Shown here one piece after another: positions 23,653-35,473 of a DNA stretch of 37,441 nucleotides. Both the position numbers and the translations under genes were made by a program. Numbering within the stretch: the first letter of the stretch is position 1; each line of letters opens with the position of its first letter. The DNA is from Myxococcales bacterium (GTDB taxonomy: Bacteria > Myxococcota > Myxococcia > Myxococcales > Myxococcaceae): positions 1-37,441 of the forward strand of contig PMBV01000396.1 of NCBI GenBank assembly GCA_003153055.1, in the 5' to 3' direction. The notes below the pieces were generated by a model. The model was not told where the DNA came from, did not search any database, and saw only the letters and a list, made by a program, of their open reading frames with translations.

Positions 23653-24331
23653 CGCTGCAGCGGCCGTTGCTCTTGCACTCGTAGTCGTGCTCACAGCCCG
23701 TCACCGCGCACCCCTCGCGGCCGGGTGAGCCGTCGGGCTCGTCGAAGTGTATGGGTACCCGCATGAGGACTCCCGCGGTCACGCAGTTGCCGGTGACGGT
23801 CTTCGTGCCGAGCCCCGGTACGGTCGCCTGCACGTCGTAGCAGCCGGCCGGAACATCGAGGAGCAGCTCAGACACCTCCACCGACCTCTTGATGGGGGTG
23901 CCGACCACGGTCACCGTGCCCCTCCTGATCAGCTGGTGTGAGGGGGCATCGAAGTCGGCTTGCAAGGTCGAGATGCGCTGGCCGACCTGGGGGGTGAGCT
24001 CCTCGGCTTCGCCACCCTCGATGTCCATCTTCAGGCGATCGGCCCGCTCGGGTGAGATGATGAGCAACAGCTCGATCGACCCGCTCGGGACGTCGGTCAG
24101 CTCGAAGGCCCAGTTGGTGTTTGGCTGCGCGCTCAGCGCGGAGAGCTCGCTGGGGGTTGGCACATCGACCAGCTCGGGGTGGCCGAAGATGGTCGCCATC
24201 GAGCTCGGCCCAGCGCCGACCAGTGTCCCTCGGAGGATCGCGTGGGTCAGCGGGTGTGTGTCGAAGCCCCCACAGCCCGAAAGGAGCAGGAGGACCACCC
24301 AGCCGAGCGCCATGGTGCGAGACGAGGTCAT
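23648..24331 (-). CDS. Cys-tailed lipoprotein of the caspase operon
   Basis: The product is 227 residues from ATG 24331, which overlaps the caspase stop (TAATG). An earlier frame extension lacks a signal. The signal MALGWVVLLLLSGCGG gives lipobox LSGC. The middle is beta-rich, with a carboxypeptidase-regulatory-like stretch (VSELLLDVPAGCYDVQATVPG). The C-terminus is a compact Cys motif, CAVTGCEHDYECKSNGRCSD, with four Cys that probably form two disulfides. It is the last gene of the sigma/anti-sigma/caspase unit. The function is not recognised; being coupled to the caspase suggests a partner, inhibitor or substrate (inference). Confidence 0.75.
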   Translation of the reverse strand: MTSSRTMALGWVVLLLLSGCGGFDTHPLTHAILRGTLVGAGPSSMATIFGHPELVDVPTPSELSALSAQPNTNWAFELTDVPSGSIELLLIISPERADRLKMDIEGGEAEELTPQVGQRISTLQADFDAPSHQLIRRGTVTVVGTPIKRSVEVSELLLDVPAGCYDVQATVPGLGTKTVTGNCVTAGVLMRVPIHFDEPDGSPGREGCAVTGCEHDYECKSNGRCSD

Positions 24332-26028
24332 TAGTAGCGGTACCCCACTCCGGCGAAGCCACCAAAAAAGCCGAGGAACTGCGTCTTTCCGTCGACCGGG
24401 AACACCGTCAGCACTGTCTGGACGTTGAGGACGATCTCCAACCTCGAAGAGAGCCGCACCGCGCCACCCACCATCACCCCAGGCGTCACCGTGAACCCCG
24501 ACTGCGAGCCCTGGTACGCCTGCAAGTTGAAGGACCTGTTGATCCACAGAGCGGTCACGCGAGGCCCGCCCCACAGCGACAGCCAACGCCAGTCCCAGGT
24601 CACCAGTGCCGAGGCCCCCACCTGCACCGCCGCCCAGGCGAGGGGGATTGCGCTCCCTCCGTTGATGGTCACCTGCTGAATTCCCCCGCCTCCGCTGATG
24701 TCGGCCTCGAGGCCCACTCTGCGCAGGAGGAAGTGGTCGGCGCGAATCGAGGCTCCGAACAACGTGCCGCCCTGCAACAGCTCGGCTCGGCTCTTGGCAT
24801 CGAGGAACGTGAAGCCTCCGGCGATCAACGCCACCGAGTTGCCAGGCTCGTGTCGCCGCACCAGCTCCTCGAGATCGATGCGCTGACCCAGGTCAAGCTG
24901 TACGTCCTCGCGGAGCAGCAGCGCGTCACCCTTGGTCAGCTCGACCCGATGGCCGCCAGCACCGAGCGCCACGCCACCGGGGAGCTCGGCCCGTTCCTGG
25001 CCATCGACCAGCAAGGTGAAGCCGTCGAGGCGAGGAGCGTAGGAATAGAGCTCGGGCTGGCCCGAGTGGCGCAGCCACCCCGAGAGAATCACGGGGTCTG
25101 CCCCAACCTCGAGGATCTCGGCGCTCGGTCGCTGCCGGCCCTGAGAGAAGACCCAGGTGCGGCGGCGGGCGAAGTCGTGGGCTTCGGTGGCCGTCACCGC
25201 GCCGTCGCCGTTGCGGTCGCCGGGCCCACCCAGCGCCTCGACCAGGTAGTGGGTGTAGACGTCGTTCTCGAGGGTGTCGTCCTCCCGGGCGGTCTCGCCC
25301 CAGTCGCTGGCCGAGAAGACCATGGAGGCCTTCGATGCTTCCTCGAGGGGGCGCGCCAGCGAGGGGCCCTTGAGCAGCGCCACTTCGGCCTCCACCTCAC
25401 TCGACAGCAGCGACTTGCCGCTGCCCGAGTGGCAGGTCGCCAGGAAGATCACCCGCCGTCGCGAGCCCGAGGCCTTGAGCAGCGTCGCGAGCTCGTCGAT
25501 GGGGAGCGCCGTCTCCGCCACCCGCCTGAAGTCCGCGTCGGAGGTGACGAGGTACCGCCTGAGGTTCCCCGAGGTGTCACGAGCCAGGGTCCCATGGGCC
25601 GAGAGGTACAGCACGACCACGTCTTCCGGGTGGCTCGCCTTCTGACCCAACTCGCGAATGGCCGCCTCGAGGCGCTCCCGGGTGGTCTCCTCCTTCGAGG
25701 TCAACATCACCACCGAGTCGTAGGCGCCGTGCGCCGGGTCCTTCAGAATGGCCGACAGGTCGGCGGCGTCCTTGCCCGCGTACTTGAGCCTCCGCCATCG
25801 GTCGTCTTCTACCTCGTTGATGCCGACCACCAGCGCCAGCCGCTTTCCTGCGAAGGCCCGCCCCACTGCCTCGTCGGTGGCCGTCACCGTCACCACTTCG
25901 CCCTTGGCGCCCGAGCCCTTCTCTCCCTGATGGGCGCACGCTCCCAGCAGCGTCATCGCGACGAGTGTCAGCGGGGAGAAGGTGGTGGCAGGGATCGATC
26001 TCAAAGGTGACCGCTCTGATGTACCCAC
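24331..26028 (-). CDS. Lipoprotein caspase (C14) with PEGA-like and C-terminal beta-barrel regions
   Basis: The product is 565 residues from a GTG at 26028, 5 nt after the anti-sigma-like gene. The lipobox is LLGAC (Cys 31). The caspase-like C14 domain spans about 60-315: KRLALVVGINEV, catalytic His145 in VVLYLSAHGT and Cys199 in FLATCHSGSGK. An EF-hand-like DRNGDGAVTATE lies at 271-282. A PEGA-like segment (about 333-385, LDGFTLLVDGQERAELPGG) follows. The last ~165 residues alternate polar and hydrophobic and end in an aromatic (AGVGYRY), as outer-membrane barrels do. The predicted location is therefore the outer membrane with the protease in the periplasm or on the surface. The substrate is unknown; caspase-fold proteases favour Lys/Arg or Asp. 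Confidence 0.88.
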   Translation of the reverse strand: MGTSERSPLRSIPATTFSPLTLVAMTLLGACAHQGEKGSGAKGEVVTVTATDEAVGRAFAGKRLALVVGINEVEDDRWRRLKYAGKDAADLSAILKDPAHGAYDSVVMLTSKEETTRERLEAAIRELGQKASHPEDVVVLYLSAHGTLARDTSGNLRRYLVTSDADFRRVAETALPIDELATLLKASGSRRRVIFLATCHSGSGKSLLSSEVEAEVALLKGPSLARPLEEASKASMVFSASDWGETAREDDTLENDVYTHYLVEALGGPGDRNGDGAVTATEAHDFARRRTWVFSQGRQRPSAEILEVGADPVILSGWLRHSGQPELYSYAPRLDGFTLLVDGQERAELPGGVALGAGGHRVELTKGDALLLREDVQLDLGQRIDLEELVRRHEPGNSVALIAGGFTFLDAKSRAELLQGGTLFGASIRADHFLLRRVGLEADISGGGGIQQVTINGGSAIPLAWAAVQVGASALVTWDWRWLSLWGGPRVTALWINRSFNLQAYQGSQSGFTVTPGVMVGGAVRLSSRLEIVLNVQTVLTVFPVDGKTQFLGFFGGFAGVGYRY

Positions 26029-26033
26029 AGACG

Positions 26034-26789
26034 CTACTCGACGTTCACCCTCACTCTCGCGGTCGCAAGATCGGAGGTACCCCTCGCCTCGATGGCTTGT
26101 AATGCCGCCTCGTTGCTGAACGGGCCGTCGCCCACCACGATCCAGACGGTGAGCTCGCCTCGCTCGCCACCCAGTGACACCCCCAACAACCCGGTGTCCG
26201 TGCGGATCTCATGCGTTCCAGACCGCACCTCAGTTTCCCCTATTTCGACGGGCGTGGTCGACCCTCGCTGCAGGTAGATTCGCGCCGGGCCCTCCACCGA
26301 GGAGTCGGCCCGGAACACCAGCACCGCATCGTTGCCCAGACGGGCTCTGTCGTCGAGTCGTACGAAGGCGTTGTCGCCGTGCCTGACGGCCGCCGCCACC
26401 TCGAGGTTCGGGCCACTGCTCGACCCCTTGAGGCCGTTCCACGCTGGCTTGTGGGGGCCCAGCACGGCCGCGCCCAGGGCCACCGTCACCGCCGCGGCCA
26501 GCCCCGCGCCAATCGCCCACCGTCGGCTTGGCGCCACCCGCCCGGGGAGACGACGCCGGAGCTTCGCCCACCCCAGCTCGTCGAGCGGGGCAGGAGGAGG
26601 CGGTGCGAGCCCGAGGAGCAGCCGATCGACGGCTCCGTCGAGGTCATCGAGGTGACCCTCCAGAAATGCATCACACGCCTCGCAGCCTTCGGCCAGATGA
26701 GCCAGCAAGCGCTCATGGCCTTCAGGGTGTTCCCGCAGCGCCTTCAACGAGGCTGCGTCGAGGTGCTCCTTGGCGATTTCTCGCGACAT
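26034..26789 (-). CDS. Anti-sigma-factor-like membrane protein
   Basis: The product is 251 residues. The N-terminus has a zinc-finger-like HLAEGCEACDAFL (His31, Cys36, Cys39), as in zinc-binding anti-sigma domains. A Pro-rich stretch follows, and then one transmembrane helix at about 91-111 (WAIGAGLAAAVTVALGAAVL). The periplasmic domain (about 115-251) is beta-rich and FecR-like, with AVRHGDNAFVRLDDRARLG and ARIYLQRGSTTPVEIGETEV. Its position 24 nt after an ECF sigma gene fits an anti-sigma factor that senses an envelope signal and frees the sigma factor. The periplasmic ligand is unknown. Confidence 0.8.
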   Translation of the reverse strand: MSREIAKEHLDAASLKALREHPEGHERLLAHLAEGCEACDAFLEGHLDDLDGAVDRLLLGLAPPPPAPLDELGWAKLRRRLPGRVAPSRRWAIGAGLAAAVTVALGAAVLGPHKPAWNGLKGSSSGPNLEVAAAVRHGDNAFVRLDDRARLGNDAVLVFRADSSVEGPARIYLQRGSTTPVEIGETEVRSGTHEIRTDTGLLGVSLGGERGELTVWIVVGDGPFSNEAALQAIEARGTSDLATARVRVNVE

Positions 26790-26813
26790 CGGACCGTTCG
26801 ACCCCCTTTGGGC

Positions 26814-27518
26814 CTAATCTCGCCTGGCCTTCGTCAGGCGGATGATCAACTCGCGCTTCACCTTGCCTCGAAAGCGCTCCAACCGCATCGTCACCGCGCT
26901 CTTCCCGACCCCGAGCTTCTCGGCGATCTGCCGGGCCGAGAGCTGCCCATCGACGTAGAAGAGCGTGACCGTCTCTTTCTCTGGCCCCTCGGGCAGCCCG
27001 CGAATCAGCTCACGCACCACCGCGTCATCGATCTCCGCGTGGAGGGCGGCGGGCATGAGGTGGGTCGAGTCCTCGCTCTCCGACGCGAGGCTCGCTTGCA
27101 CCCGCTCCTGCCGGTTCTTTCGCTCCAGAGTGGTGAGCGCCCTGTTTCGCGCGATGGTGAAGAGCCACCCCTCGAACGCCCCCGCGGCCTTCAGTCGGGC
27201 CACGCCGCGAAACGCTCGAGTGAAGGTCTCTTGCACGATGTCCTCTCTGTCGTCAGCGTCCAACCCGCCAAACCCATCGAGGAGTCGCACCACCACCGGC
27301 CTGAAGCGCCGGTACAGCAGCCGGCAGCTCCCCTCGTCGCCCCTTTGCGCGCCCTCGACTTCGCGGGCCACTTCTTCTGACCCTGCTTTGAAGACCGCCG
27401 AGGACGCTGGCTGGTCACTCGAGGTCGAGGGCGAGGGCTGGGGGAGCTCGTCGCGCAGCTCTCCCTCGGCCCCAACGGCCCTCAAGGCAGGCGGTCGCTG
27501 GCGTTCATTCCCACTCAA
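26814..27518 (-). CDS. ECF-type RNA polymerase sigma factor
   Basis: Region 2 is clear ([20 protein letters not shown], then [13 protein letters not shown]). Region 4 has the DNA-binding helix-turn-helix [20 protein letters not shown]. These are the two domains of extracytoplasmic-function sigma factors. The widest frame (234 residues) starts at TTG 27518 and overlaps the guaA stop by 14 nt. Its first ~49 residues are low-complexity and there is no good ribosome-binding site. A GTG at 27371 would give a more usual 185-residue protein beginning just before region 2, so the start is uncertain. It heads the anti-sigma, caspase and lipoprotein genes and probably controls them. Confidence 0.88.
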   Translation of the reverse strand: MSGNERQRPPALRAVGAEGELRDELPQPSPSTSSDQPASSAVFKAGSEEVAREVEGAQRGDEGSCRLLYRRFRPVVVRLLDGFGGLDADDREDIVQETFTRAFRGVARLKAAGAFEGWLFTIARNRALTTLERKNRQERVQASLASESEDSTHLMPAALHAEIDDAVVRELIRGLPEGPEKETVTLFYVDGQLSARQIAEKLGVGKSAVTMRLERFRGKVKRELIIRLTKARRD

Positions 27519-29055
27519 TGGTCGCTGGAGGCTTAGAGGAGATGTCGTAGACGACTCGGTTGATACCCCTCACTTCGTTGGTGATCCGCGAGGAGATGCG
27601 GGCCAATAGCTCGTGGGGGATCCGCGCCCAGTCGGCGGTCATGCCATCGACCGAAGTGACGGCGCGGATGGCGCAGGTGTTCTCATAGGTCCGTTCATCG
27701 CCCATGACCCCGACGCTCCGCACCGGCAGGAGAACCGCGAAGGCCTGCCAGATCTCCTTGTACAGCCCGGCTGCACGGATCTCTTCTTGGACAATCTCGT
27801 CAGCCCGCCGGAGCACCGCCAGGCGCTGGCTGGTGACGTCGGAGATGACGCGAATGGCCAGGCCGGGGCCGGGAAACGGCTGGCGGCTGACCATCTCGTC
27901 GGGGAGCCCGAGCTCTCGGCCGAGCACCCGCACTTCGTCCTTGAACAGCTCGCGCAGGGGCTCGACGAGCTTCAGGTTCATCTTCTCGGGGAGCCCGCCC
28001 ACGTTGTGGTGACTCTTGATGGTGGCCGACGGGCCCTTGGTGGACACCGACTCGATCACGTCGGGGTAGAGGGTGCCCTGGGCGAGGAAGCGCGCGTCGG
28101 TGAACTCCTTGGCCGCCTCCTCGAAGACGGCGATGAACTCGTAGCCGATGGCCTTGCGCTTCTGCTCCGGGTCCACCACGCCGGCCAGCTTGCCGAGGAA
28201 GCGGTCGGCCGCGTCGATGGTGATCAGCGGCACGTGGAACCGGCCAGTGAAGAGGGCCTCGACCTGGGCCCGCTCGTTGGCGCGGAGCAGCCCGTTGTCG
28301 ACGAAGATGCACTGCAGCCGGTCACCCAGGGCCCGATGGAGCAGCAAGGCCGCCACCGAGCTGTCGACGCCGCCAGAGAGGCCGCAGATCACCCGCCCCT
28401 CGCCGACCTTGGCGCGGATCTCCCCGATGGACTCCTCGATGAAGCTCTTCATCGTCCAGTCGCCCTTGAGGCGGCAGTCGGTGAACAAGAAGGCCTTGAG
28501 CATCTCTTTGCCGGTCGGGGTGTGCACCACCTCGGGGTGGAACTGGAGCCCGTAGATCGGCTTGTGGGCGTGGGCCGCGGCGGCGAAGGGCGCGTTGGAG
28601 CTCCGACCGATGGCCACGAAGCCCTCCGGCAGGGTGTCGACGCGGTCGCCGTGGCTCATCCACACCTTGAGGCCGTCACCGACCTTGAGGCCGGCGAAGG
28701 GCCCCCGGGGGTCGAGCACCTCGACGGTCGCGGGGCCGTATTCGCGGTGGGCGGTGCGGTCGACCTTCCCGCCGAGCATCTTGGACAGCAGCTGGAGCCC
28801 GTAGCAGATGCCCAGCACCGGCACCCCGAGCTCGAAGACCTCGGGCACGCACCGCGGGGAACCGGGCTCCTCCACCGACATCGGGCCCCCCGAGAGGATG
28901 ATGCCCCGTGGGGCGAAGGCGTCGATCTCAGCCTTGGGGAGATCTGGACGGTGGATCTCGCAATACACCCCGAGCTCGCGAACACGTCGCGCGATGAGCT
29001 GGGTGTACTGACTGCCAAAGTCGAGGATCAGGATCTTTTCATGAGACGTGCGCAC
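27505..29055 (-). CDS. guaA: GMP synthase (glutamine-hydrolysing)
   Basis: The product is 516 residues, with a GTG start preceded by GGGAG. The enzyme converts XMP to GMP using glutamine and ATP. The N-terminal class I amidotransferase has nucleophile Cys84 in GICYGLQLL and the catalytic His and Glu in [11 protein letters not shown]. The ATP pyrophosphatase domain carries [12 protein letters not shown]. The dimerisation domain has [13 protein letters not shown] and ends PPATIEWE, the canonical C-terminus. Length is standard (about 515-525). guaB lies nearby on the same strand but is separated by a plus-strand lipoprotein gene, so the usual guaBA pair is interrupted. Confidence 0.97.
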   Translation of the reverse strand: MRTSHEKILILDFGSQYTQLIARRVRELGVYCEIHRPDLPKAEIDAFAPRGIILSGGPMSVEEPGSPRCVPEVFELGVPVLGICYGLQLLSKMLGGKVDRTAHREYGPATVEVLDPRGPFAGLKVGDGLKVWMSHGDRVDTLPEGFVAIGRSSNAPFAAAAHAHKPIYGLQFHPEVVHTPTGKEMLKAFLFTDCRLKGDWTMKSFIEESIGEIRAKVGEGRVICGLSGGVDSSVAALLLHRALGDRLQCIFVDNGLLRANERAQVEALFTGRFHVPLITIDAADRFLGKLAGVVDPEQKRKAIGYEFIAVFEEAAKEFTDARFLAQGTLYPDVIESVSTKGPSATIKSHHNVGGLPEKMNLKLVEPLRELFKDEVRVLGRELGLPDEMVSRQPFPGPGLAIRVISDVTSQRLAVLRRADEIVQEEIRAAGLYKEIWQAFAVLLPVRSVGVMGDERTYENTCAIRAVTSVDGMTADWARIPHELLARISSRITNEVRGINRVVYDISSKPPATIEWE

Positions 29056-29070
29056 AGGCTCCCTCGGTCG

Positions 29071-29099
29071 TTGACTAATCGCTCTACCCCTTCAAGACT
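29071..29099 (+). promoter_or_regulatory. Possible promoter giving a near-leaderless mRNA
   Basis: TTGACT (29071-29076) and AAGACT (29094-29099) are separated by 17 nt. The downstream ATG begins 11 nt after the -10 hexamer, so a start site about 6-7 nt further on would leave only a few bases of leader. No Shine-Dalgarno precedes the ATG. The -10 match is weak. Confidence 0.25.
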
Positions 29100-29109
29100 C
29101 CCGCTGCCA

Positions 29110-29697
29110 ATGTCCTACCGCATCGTTCGCGCCGTGACGCTTGCCGCCATCGTCCCCGTCGCTGCCTGTGTCACCGAGATTTCCACCGAGGAGCGGCTCG
29201 AACGTGAGACAGTTCACATCCAGGCCATCAAGTCCAAGACTGGTGGCGAGCTCTCCAAGCTGCGCTGTGACGACGTCAACGGCGAGCTCGCAAAGGCTCG
29301 AGATGACGCCAAGTCTGAGGAGTCGCGGCTGCGCACCTACGTCGAGCTGTACGAGACGGTGCGGAGCCGCACCACCACGTTCGACGAGGCGTTGGCCCAC
29401 AACCCCGATCTCGCCTACCAGGAGGGCAGTCAAGAGATCACCACGGCCCGTGACGGGTGTGTCCAGTCGCAGGCCGACGTGCGCTTGGACCTCGAGGGCC
29501 TGGTCCGCGAGGTGCTCGAGGTGCCGACGGTCGATGAGATCCATGGCGGCAGCACCATCAAGGTGGCCCGCCTGAGCTTCGAGGTGCTCCGCAACGCCAT
29601 CGGGGCCCTCGACCTCGATGATCGAGAGGCGCTGCTGAAGAAGGTGAGCGCCGCCGAGAAGTCCATCGAGGCCAAAGAGGGCAAACGAAAGAAGTGA
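29110..29697 (+). CDS. Coiled-coil lipoprotein of unknown function
   Basis: The product is 195 residues from ATG 29110. The signal (VRAVTLAAIVPVAAC) ends in lipobox VAAC (Cys 20). The mature protein is charged and mostly helical (ERLERETVHIQAIKSKTGGE, AREALLKKVS-like repeats), with Cys near 53 and 117 and a Lys-rich tail (EAKEGKRKK). A periplasmic coiled-coil is predicted. The family is not recognised. It lies between guaA and guaB on the opposite strand, sharing a 54-bp divergent gap with guaA and ending 1 nt before the converging guaB stop. Those ends form the palindrome AGTGAGTCACT at 29693-29703. Confidence 0.75.
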   Translation: MSYRIVRAVTLAAIVPVAACVTEISTEERLERETVHIQAIKSKTGGELSKLRCDDVNGELAKARDDAKSEESRLRTYVELYETVRSRTTTFDEALAHNPDLAYQEGSQEITTARDGCVQSQADVRLDLEGLVREVLEVPTVDEIHGGSTIKVARLSFEVLRNAIGALDLDDREALLKKVSAAEKSIEAKEGKRKK

Positions 29698-29698
29698 G

Positions 29699-33373
<3,675 letters not shown>

Positions 33374-33377
<4 letters not shown>

Positions 33378-33396
33378 GCCTCTGGGCCTGGCTCAG
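33374..33396. terminator. Palindromic hairpin spanning two converging stops
   Basis: CTGAGCC (33374-33380) and GGCTCAG (33390-33396) form a perfect 7-bp stem with a 9-nt loop. Each arm carries the TGA of one converging gene (PilZ-Hsp70 and HMG-CoA lyase). It may be a bidirectional terminator; no T-run follows. Confidence 0.5.
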
Positions 33397-34364
33397 CGTG
33401 GGTCGGCCTTGGCAGCGCGGGCTCGGCTCGACCGCTTCTCTCGCTCACCTAAGGCCGCCTGCAGGTACTTGCCCGGCAGCTTGCGGCCGATGAGCTCCTG
33501 GGCCAGCGCGCCCGCCTCCACCAGCCGACCCAAGTCGATGCCCGTCTGCACGCCCAGGCCGTCGAGCATGTACACCAGGTCTTCGGTGGCCAGGTTCCCG
33601 GCGGCCCCCGGCGCGTAGGGGCAGCCACCCAGGCCCCCGATGGACGCGTCGAAGGTCGTGATGCCCATGGACAAGCCCACCAGCGCGTTGGCGAGGGCCG
33701 TACCCCGCGTGTCGTGGAGATGGAGGGCGATCTTCTCTCTGGGGAGCACCCGCTGGATCTCTCCGACGATCTCCGCCGTTTGACCCGGCGTGCCCACGCC
33801 GATGGTGTCACCCAGAGACAGTTGGTACAGGTCGAGCTCAGCCAAGGCCTTCACCACCTCGACCACCTTGGCGACGGGCGTCAGCCCTTCATAGGGGCAC
33901 CCCCACACGCACGAGAGGTAGCCGCGCACCCTCAGCCCACCGCGGCGGGCCTCGCGGGTCACCTCGGCCGCCGTGGCGATGGCTTCGGCCACCGACTTGT
34001 TGATGTTCCGCCTCGAGTGGCTCTCGGTGACCGACAGAAAGATGGCCGCCTCCTCGAGGGTGGCCGCCCGGGCCCGCTCCAGGCCCTTGAGGTTGGGCAC
34101 CAGGGCAGAGAAGACGACCCCGGGCCGCCGCTCGAGAATTCGCATGAGCTTGTCGGCGTCAGCGAGCTGGGGGATCCACCGGGGCGAGACGAAGGAGGTG
34201 ACTTCGATGCGCGTGAGCCCCGCCTGAGCCAGCGCGCCGATGAGCCGCGCCTTCTCGTGCGTCGTGAGGGTGCGAAGCTCGTTCTGGAGGCCGTCGCGGG
34301 GACCGACCTCGTACACGTCGACATGAGAGGGCATGGCCCCCGACAACTGAAGCCCTACCGGCAT
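33393..34364 (-). CDS. Hydroxymethylglutaryl-CoA lyase
   Basis: The product is 323 residues from ATG 34364, which has GGTGAG upstream and lies 4 nt after the mutase small-subunit stop; ATG 34334 is an alternative. HMG-CoA lyase cleaves HMG-CoA to acetyl-CoA and acetoacetate at the end of leucine breakdown. Motifs include VYEVGPRDGLQNE (catalytic Arg/Asp), HLHDTRGTALAN (metal-binding His pair) and GGLGGCPYAPGAAGN (catalytic Cys). The C-terminal ~20 residues are Arg/Lys/Ala-rich and extra. Family members with isopropylmalate-synthase-like folds are close, but the GLGGCPYAPGA motif is specific. It shares an operon with the acyl-CoA mutase genes. Confidence 0.93.
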   Translation of the reverse strand: MPVGLQLSGAMPSHVDVYEVGPRDGLQNELRTLTTHEKARLIGALAQAGLTRIEVTSFVSPRWIPQLADADKLMRILERRPGVVFSALVPNLKGLERARAATLEEAAIFLSVTESHSRRNINKSVAEAIATAAEVTREARRGGLRVRGYLSCVWGCPYEGLTPVAKVVEVVKALAELDLYQLSLGDTIGVGTPGQTAEIVGEIQRVLPREKIALHLHDTRGTALANALVGLSMGITTFDASIGGLGGCPYAPGAAGNLATEDLVYMLDGLGVQTGIDLGRLVEAGALAQELIGRKLPGKYLQAALGEREKRSSRARAAKADPR

Positions 34365-34368
34365 CTGC

Positions 34369-34773
34369 TCACCCGCGAGCGGGAATGTGCTCCTTGATCC
34401 ACTTCACGATGTCCTGGGTGCTCGAGCCAGGCGTGAAGATGGCCGAGACCCCCTGTTGCTCGAGGCGCGGAATGTCGTCGTCGGGAATGATGCCTCCGCC
34501 GAAGACGAGAATGTCGGTCGCCTCTTCCTTCTTGAGCAGGTCGATCACCGCGGGGAACAGGGTCATGTGGGCACCCGACATGATGGACATGCCAATGGCG
34601 TCGACGTCTTCCTGTATCGCCGCGCTGACGATCATCTCGGGGGTCTGGTGGAGGCCCGTGTAGATGACCTCCATTCCGGCGTCACGGAGCGCCCGGGCGA
34701 TGATCTTCGCCCCGCGGTCGTGGCCGTCCAACCCTGGCTTCGCAACTAGAATCCGCAGCTTGTTTTCACCCAC
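34369..34773 (-). CDS. B12-binding small subunit of acyl-CoA mutase
   Basis: The product is 134 residues with a GTG start. It is a stand-alone cobalamin-binding domain: [19 protein letters not shown] carries DxHxxG, in which the His coordinates cobalt. [11 protein letters not shown] and [13 protein letters not shown] contact the nucleotide tail. It matches the C-terminal part of methylmalonyl-CoA mutase as a separate subunit, as in isobutyryl-CoA or archaeal-type mutases. Its start overlaps the methyltransferase stop by 8 nt and HMG-CoA lyase follows at 4 nt. It should pair with the large subunit at the window's right end. Confidence 0.93.
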   Translation of the reverse strand: MGENKLRILVAKPGLDGHDRGAKIIARALRDAGMEVIYTGLHQTPEMIVSAAIQEDVDAIGMSIMSGAHMTLFPAVIDLLKKEEATDILVFGGGIIPDDDIPRLEQQGVSAIFTPGSSTQDIVKWIKEHIPARG

Positions 34774-35470
34774 GTTTATGAGCTCCGACGATCACGTCCA
34801 GCGAGTCGACCCCTACAGGGGAGCCATCGATTCCCCCACACGCCCAGTCCACCACGAGGCCCGCGGCCCCCAACACCGAGGCCCAGTCTGCCAGCTCATA
34901 GTACCGGATGAAGAATGATGCAGCCATCACGCGCCCATCGGTCAGGGTCAGCGCTCGGTGCACCTCGTCGCGGCCCATGGCCTCGACCCACCGTGAGGTC
35001 TCCCGCAAGAACGAGCCATCGGGCAGCCGCCCTTCAAACGACGCCTCAGGTGCTGCCCTCGCCCGAGCTGGGTTGGTGCCCTGGACGATCAGCGTCGCCC
35101 CCGGCCCCAGGCACCGCCCGAGCTCCACCAGAACCATCGAGACCTCGTCGGCCTCGAAGGTGCCCAAAGTGTTGTACCAGGCATAAGCACCATGAAAGAC
35201 CCCGGCGCGAAATGGCAGGCTTCTGAAGTCAGCCCGAGCCACCGGCCCGAAGGCTTTGGCCTCGCGCAGGGACATCGGGTCGGCGTCGACGCCCACGGCG
35301 GCCGGGCCCAAGTGCTGCAAGTGTCGCCCGTGCCCACAGCCGAGGTCGAGCACCAGGCCTGTCGGCAGCCGCTCCCGTAAGAAGGCGACCTCGCCAACGG
35401 TGAGCAAGGTGGGGAGGAAGGGCTTGGTGCTCCGCAAGTACAGCTCGCCGAAGAGGTCCGCGGTGCCCAT
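34766..35470 (-). CDS. SAM-dependent class I methyltransferase
   Basis: The product is 234 residues. Motif I is [15 protein letters not shown], binding S-adenosylmethionine. The acidic motif follows in [15 protein letters not shown], and post-I and motif IV-like text is [18 protein letters not shown]. The Rossmann-like methyltransferase family is clear, but the acceptor is unknown (small molecule or protein). It begins 3 nt after the unknown gene and overlaps the B12-subunit start by 8 nt. Its place between mutase subunits is unusual, and whether it modifies the mutase or a related metabolite cannot be told. Confidence 0.85.
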   Translation of the reverse strand: MGTADLFGELYLRSTKPFLPTLLTVGEVAFLRERLPTGLVLDLGCGHGRHLQHLGPAAVGVDADPMSLREAKAFGPVARADFRSLPFRAGVFHGAYAWYNTLGTFEADEVSMVLVELGRCLGPGATLIVQGTNPARARAAPEASFEGRLPDGSFLRETSRWVEAMGRDEVHRALTLTDGRVMAASFFIRYYELADWASVLGAAGLVVDWACGGIDGSPVGVDSLDVIVGAHKRG

Positions 35471-35473
35471 TGG

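Noticed and set aside
24121..26010. Plus-strand open frame of over 620 codons opposite the caspase gene
   Set aside because: Antisense shadow with biased composition; the caspase motifs are on the minus strand.
27613..29109. Upstream extension of the plus-strand lipoprotein frame through guaA
   Set aside because: Only the last 195 codons have a signal and lipobox; the rest is antisense to guaA.
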